Source of the DNA: an uncultured Octadecabacter sp.
GTDB taxonomy: Bacteria; Pseudomonadota; Alphaproteobacteria; Rhodobacterales; Rhodobacteraceae
DNA: 62,761 nucleotides
Direction: 5' to 3'
Assembly (NCBI GenBank): GCA_937891785.1
Contig: CALAGN010000095.1
Location: forward strand, 1 to 62,761
Shown: one piece after another, positions 60,056 to 62,761 of the stretch
How the letters are laid out: every line of letters starts with the position of its first letter
How positions within the stretch are numbered: position 1 is the first letter of the stretch
Program-made: the position numbers and the translations under genes
Notes under the pieces: model-generated
Databases searched by the model: none
What the model saw: the letters and a program-made list of their open reading frames with translations, nothing else
What the model was told of the DNA's origin: nothing

Positions 60056-62139
60056 GCGCGGCCCTCCTTGGTGGTAATGTCGATGCAGCCATCGGGCTGG
60101 CGGATCGCACGGCGACTGACGGGGATGATGATTGTGGTCTCATCTTCAACAATGGCGGCGGGGCCTTGCACGGTTTGGCCCGAATTGAGGCTCGCGCGCT
60201 CCACGATCATCGCGTCGGCAAAGCCAGCACTTGCCGGATCAAAGATCGGGCGGCTGCCTGTCGCGCTTGCCGCACCTTGGTCGCTGGCCACTGTGACCTG
60301 ATCCACGGCTTCCGGCGGTGTTGTGGCATTCACGGACCAGACGGTGATTTCCACATCAAGCCCTGCAACCGTGCGCCCGAATAATTTGGTGTAATCGGCC
60401 TCGAACAACTGCAAGAAGGTCGCGGCGTCCGGGCTCGCGGCCTGATCTGCACTCAAGATGATCGGGATTTCCCAACCCTGTCCGGTATAGCGCATGTAGA
60501 CTTTGAATTCCGATAGGATGTCGGCGGTTGCGTCGCAGCCCCGCACGAACCCACGCGCATCAGCCTGCAACTCCGCCAGCAGCGCCGTCACACGCGGCGC
60601 GTCAAAATCCGATAGCTTCATATAGACCGAGCGGTTTGCCTCGAAGGAAAATGGCGCGCGCAGGAAACCGATTGCTGATCCGACGCCTGCCCCTGGCGGC
60701 ACAAGCAACCGTTCAATGCCCAGCTTTTCACACAACCGCCCTGCATGCAGCGGCGCGGCACCACCAAAGGCGATCATGGTATATTCCGATAGGTCCTCGC
60801 CGTTTTCGACCGCATGCACGCGCGCGGCGTTAGCCATGTTTTCGTCCACCACTTCGGCCAATCCAAAGGCGGCTGTGGTAGCATCCATCCCCAGCGGTTC
60901 ACCCAGCACACGGGTCAGTGCCGCGCTGGAACTATCGGTGTGCAGCGGGATCGTGCCGCCTGCGAAATTGTCAGGGTCAAGCTTGCCTAGTACAAGATCG
61001 GCGTCCGTCACTGCAGGGCGATCACCGCCGCGTCCGTAACAGGCCGGACCCGGTTCCGATCCGGCTGACTCTGGCCCGACGCGAATTTGCTGCATCGCGT
61101 CCACATGCGCCAGTGATCCGCCACCCGCGCCAATTTCGACCATATCAATCACGGGGATCGAAATGGGCATGCCGGACCCTTTTTTGAAACGATAGGTGCG
61201 CGCCACTTCGAACACCCGCGAGGTTTTTGGGGTCTGGTCTTTGATCAGGCAAATCTTGGCCGTCGTGCCGCCCATGTCAAAGCTCAGCACCTTATCCAGC
61301 CCGTAACGCGCGGCGATATTGGCGGCGAAAACGGCACCCCCAGCTGGGCCGGATTCAACCAACCGCACGGGGAATTCCGCCGCACTTTCGATCGACATAA
61401 TGCCGCCGCCTGAATGCATCAGGAAGATGTTGCAGCCCACGCCTTGGGCCTGCATTCGGCCACGCAGTCGACCCAGATAGGATTTCATTTGTGGCTTGAT
61501 ATAGGCGTTGGCGACGGTGGTGTTAAAGCGCTCGTATTCGCGCATCTGCGGCGAGACTTCGCACGACAAGGATACCATCACATCTGGCATCAAGTCAGCG
61601 ACGACGTCAGCCACCAGCCGTTCATGGGCATCGTTCAGGTAAGAATGCAGCAGACCAATCGCCACGCTTTCATATCCTGCGACGGCGATCTGTTCGACAA
61701 CCGGCACGATATCGTCGCGGGTCAGCGGCACCAGTTCGCCACCTGTCGCATCAATCCGCCCCGGCACTGTATACCGCATCTGGCGCGGCAATAACGGCTC
61801 GGGCAGGCTTAGGTTCAGATCGTATTGTTCAAACCGCGATTCGGTTCGCATTTCGATGACATCGCGGAACCCTTCGGTTGTGATTAACGCGGTCTTGGCC
61901 CCGCGCCGTTCGATCAGCGAATTAGTGGCCAGTGTGGTGCCGTGGATAATTTGGCCGATGTCGACCGGCGAAATCCCCGCCTTGGCACAGACCTGATGCA
62001 TTCCGTCGATGATCGCATCTTCGGGCGCGCCATAGGTCGTTAGCACCTTGGTGGAAAATGAACCGCGCGTCGTTTCAAGGACCACGTCTGTGAACGTGCC
62101 ACCAATATCAGCGCCAAGTCGATTCGAGATTTGAGACAT
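60052..62139 (-). CDS. hyuA: Hydantoinase/oxoprolinase subunit A
   Basis: A 695-residue subunit from ATG 62139, with AAGGAG upstream. ASKHA-type ATPase fold: LGADIGGTFTDVVLE, GTTLATNSLIERRGAKTALITTEGF, VESGPAGGAVFAANIAA, LSFDMGGTTAKICLI, and GAGGGSLAHVD. C-terminal part: ENGEDLSEYTMIAFGGAAPLHA and VPPGAGVGSAIGFL. It binds ATP and the substrate. First gene of the operon hyuA-hyuB-oxidoreductase-dehydrogenase; upstream is a 210-base gap shared with the divergent last gene. Confidence 0.93.
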   Translation of the reverse strand: MSQISNRLGADIGGTFTDVVLETTRGSFSTKVLTTYGAPEDAIIDGMHQVCAKAGISPVDIGQIIHGTTLATNSLIERRGAKTALITTEGFRDVIEMRTESRFEQYDLNLSLPEPLLPRQMRYTVPGRIDATGGELVPLTRDDIVPVVEQIAVAGYESVAIGLLHSYLNDAHERLVADVVADLMPDVMVSLSCEVSPQMREYERFNTTVANAYIKPQMKSYLGRLRGRMQAQGVGCNIFLMHSGGGIMSIESAAEFPVRLVESGPAGGAVFAANIAARYGLDKVLSFDMGGTTAKICLIKDQTPKTSRVFEVARTYRFKKGSGMPISIPVIDMVEIGAGGGSLAHVDAMQQIRVGPESAGSEPGPACYGRGGDRPAVTDADLVLGKLDPDNFAGGTIPLHTDSSSAALTRVLGEPLGMDATTAAFGLAEVVDENMANAARVHAVENGEDLSEYTMIAFGGAAPLHAGRLCEKLGIERLLVPPGAGVGSAIGFLRAPFSFEANRSVYMKLSDFDAPRVTALLAELQADARGFVRGCDATADILSEFKVYMRYTGQGWEIPIILSADQAASPDAATFLQLFEADYTKLFGRTVAGLDVEITVWSVNATTPPEAVDQVTVASDQGAASATGSRPIFDPASAGFADAMIVERASLNSGQTVQGPAAIVEDETTIIIPVSRRAIRQPDGCIDITTKEGRA

Positions 62140-62349
62140 GCGCGACTCCTTTGTATTTGGCGGACCATAGGAGTGATCACGAGGGGTTATCAAGCTCTGT
62201 GAATAGCTGGCGAGAAAGCAGCGGATTGGGGCTTTGGATATATCCAAAACAACCATCTTTTTGATGCGTTTATATAACTGATCGCGCCTTTCAAGCTGCC
62301 AGCTATCCGCATATGATCGCGTTGTCTAAGAACGATGGGTGCAACACAA

Positions 62350-62761
62350 ATGACCGACTGGGTTCTATTATCTTTCAGATGGATAATTCTGCTGCGCCAC
62401 CCTCGCATTTCATACTGGTACTGGAAGAGTGATCGCTTTGGTCGATTGCCCGATCCGGCGAACCCGCGAACCGCGAATGACAAGTACTTTTGGCGTAAAA
62501 TATTTGATCGTAATCCCGAGTTCACAAAGATTTCGGACAAGTTGGGCGTGCGAGACTGGCTGAAGGAAAAACAGATCGGGATCGAAGGGCCACCCGTCTT
62601 GTGGTCAGGAATAGATCCTGCAGATATTCCTGACGGGCTTTTGGCCAGCGGGGTTGTCGTGAAAGCAAATCATGGAAGCGGAACGAACATTGTGCTCCGC
62701 GACGCGCCGCCTGATCGGGCTGCCTTTAATCGACGGATGCGCAAGTATTACCGAAAGCCGC
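62350..62761 (+). CDS. TupA-like ATP-grasp protein (partial, runs off the window)
   Basis: The frame from ATG 62350 is open to the right edge (137 codons seen). It reads RISYWYWKSDRFGRLPDPANP, NPEFTKISDKLGVRDWLKEK, PPVLWSGIDPADIPDGLLAS and GVVVKANHGSGTNIV. The order F-x-x-I-S-DK, then V-x-K-x-N-H-G-S-G is the N-terminal half of TupA-like ATP-grasp proteins, which are found in capsule and teichuronopeptide loci and link an amino acid to a sugar polymer. It may begin a surface polysaccharide region. Confidence 0.75.
   Translation, partial: MTDWVLLSFRWIILLRHPRISYWYWKSDRFGRLPDPANPRTANDKYFWRKIFDRNPEFTKISDKLGVRDWLKEKQIGIEGPPVLWSGIDPADIPDGLLASGVVVKANHGSGTNIVLRDAPPDRAAFNRRMRKYYRKP

Noticed and set aside
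62140-62349. Search for an operator in the gap between hyuA and the TupA-like gene
   Set aside because: Some short inverted repeats are present, but none is convincing or shared with another site in the window.

Overview
The window looks like a chromosomal segment of an alphaproteobacterium of the Rhodobacterales (Roseobacter group; Loktanella, Yoonia or Octadecabacter-like). The evidence is the F0 ATP-synthase cluster atpI-atpB-atpE-b'-b standing apart from any F1 genes, the Rhodobacterales-type proteins (DUF1523, GT14-DUF5928 fusion, creatinase, ALDH16, glcDEF), and a moderately GC-rich composition. The genus is inferred only. No tRNA, rRNA, CRISPR array, intact IS element, phage or plasmid origin was seen.

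Layout. 0-4 kb: end of a probable LysR gene, a small secreted protein, an ArsR regulator, and the F0 operon with its terminator. 4-9 kb: a GntR/FCD regulator, an OmpA-type lipoprotein, an Ada-like methyltransferase, nth, and a PfkB sugar/adenosine kinase. 8-14 kb: surface polysaccharide genes (sulfotransferase, GT14-DUF5928), a HIT protein, an ABC ATPase, a CHCC zinc-finger protein and a dead GNAT gene. 14-23 kb: polA, a small heat-shock gene with a visible RpoH-type promoter and a candidate RNA thermometer, a secreted serine protease, glcDEF and hemJ. 23-30 kb: a MoxR-DUF58-DUF4159 membrane cluster. 30-41 kb: an accessory, partly decaying stretch (DUF1285, Hyi-like isomerase, VOC, YafY and hydrolase remnants, an ECF sigma factor coupled to a vWA protein, gabD, a P1 peptidase, cupins, creatinase, an L,D-transpeptidase). 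42-49.6 kb: a tightly packed ten-gene operon built around an AAA+ ATPase with many small membrane proteins and a terminal DUF1523 protein. 49.6-62 kb: ALDH16, deoC, an AraC regulator, rpe, a collapsed DUF4173/two-component locus, and an operon hyuA-hyuB-FAD oxidoreductase-uronate dehydrogenase-like. The window ends in a TupA-like ATP-grasp gene.

The most interesting points are these. (1) The 41.9-49.6 kb operon is a coherent membrane-associated AAA+ system that I cannot match to any described machine. (2) The same inverted repeat, TTGGT-N11-ACCA, lies just upstream of both the GntR gene and glcD. This ties the orphan regulator to glycolate oxidation about 18 kb away. (3) The hsp20 gene carries a near-consensus RpoH promoter and a hairpin that pairs with its Shine-Dalgarno sequence around a bulged G. 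(4) At least six genes are decaying by small deletions, frameshifts and point stops, several with their translational overlaps still intact, so this is a genome losing genes in place. (5) A dispersed intergenic repeat (hairpin plus a GGATATTTT-GCAAGATGA module) sits at gene ends, one copy exactly where a YafY-type regulator is cut short.
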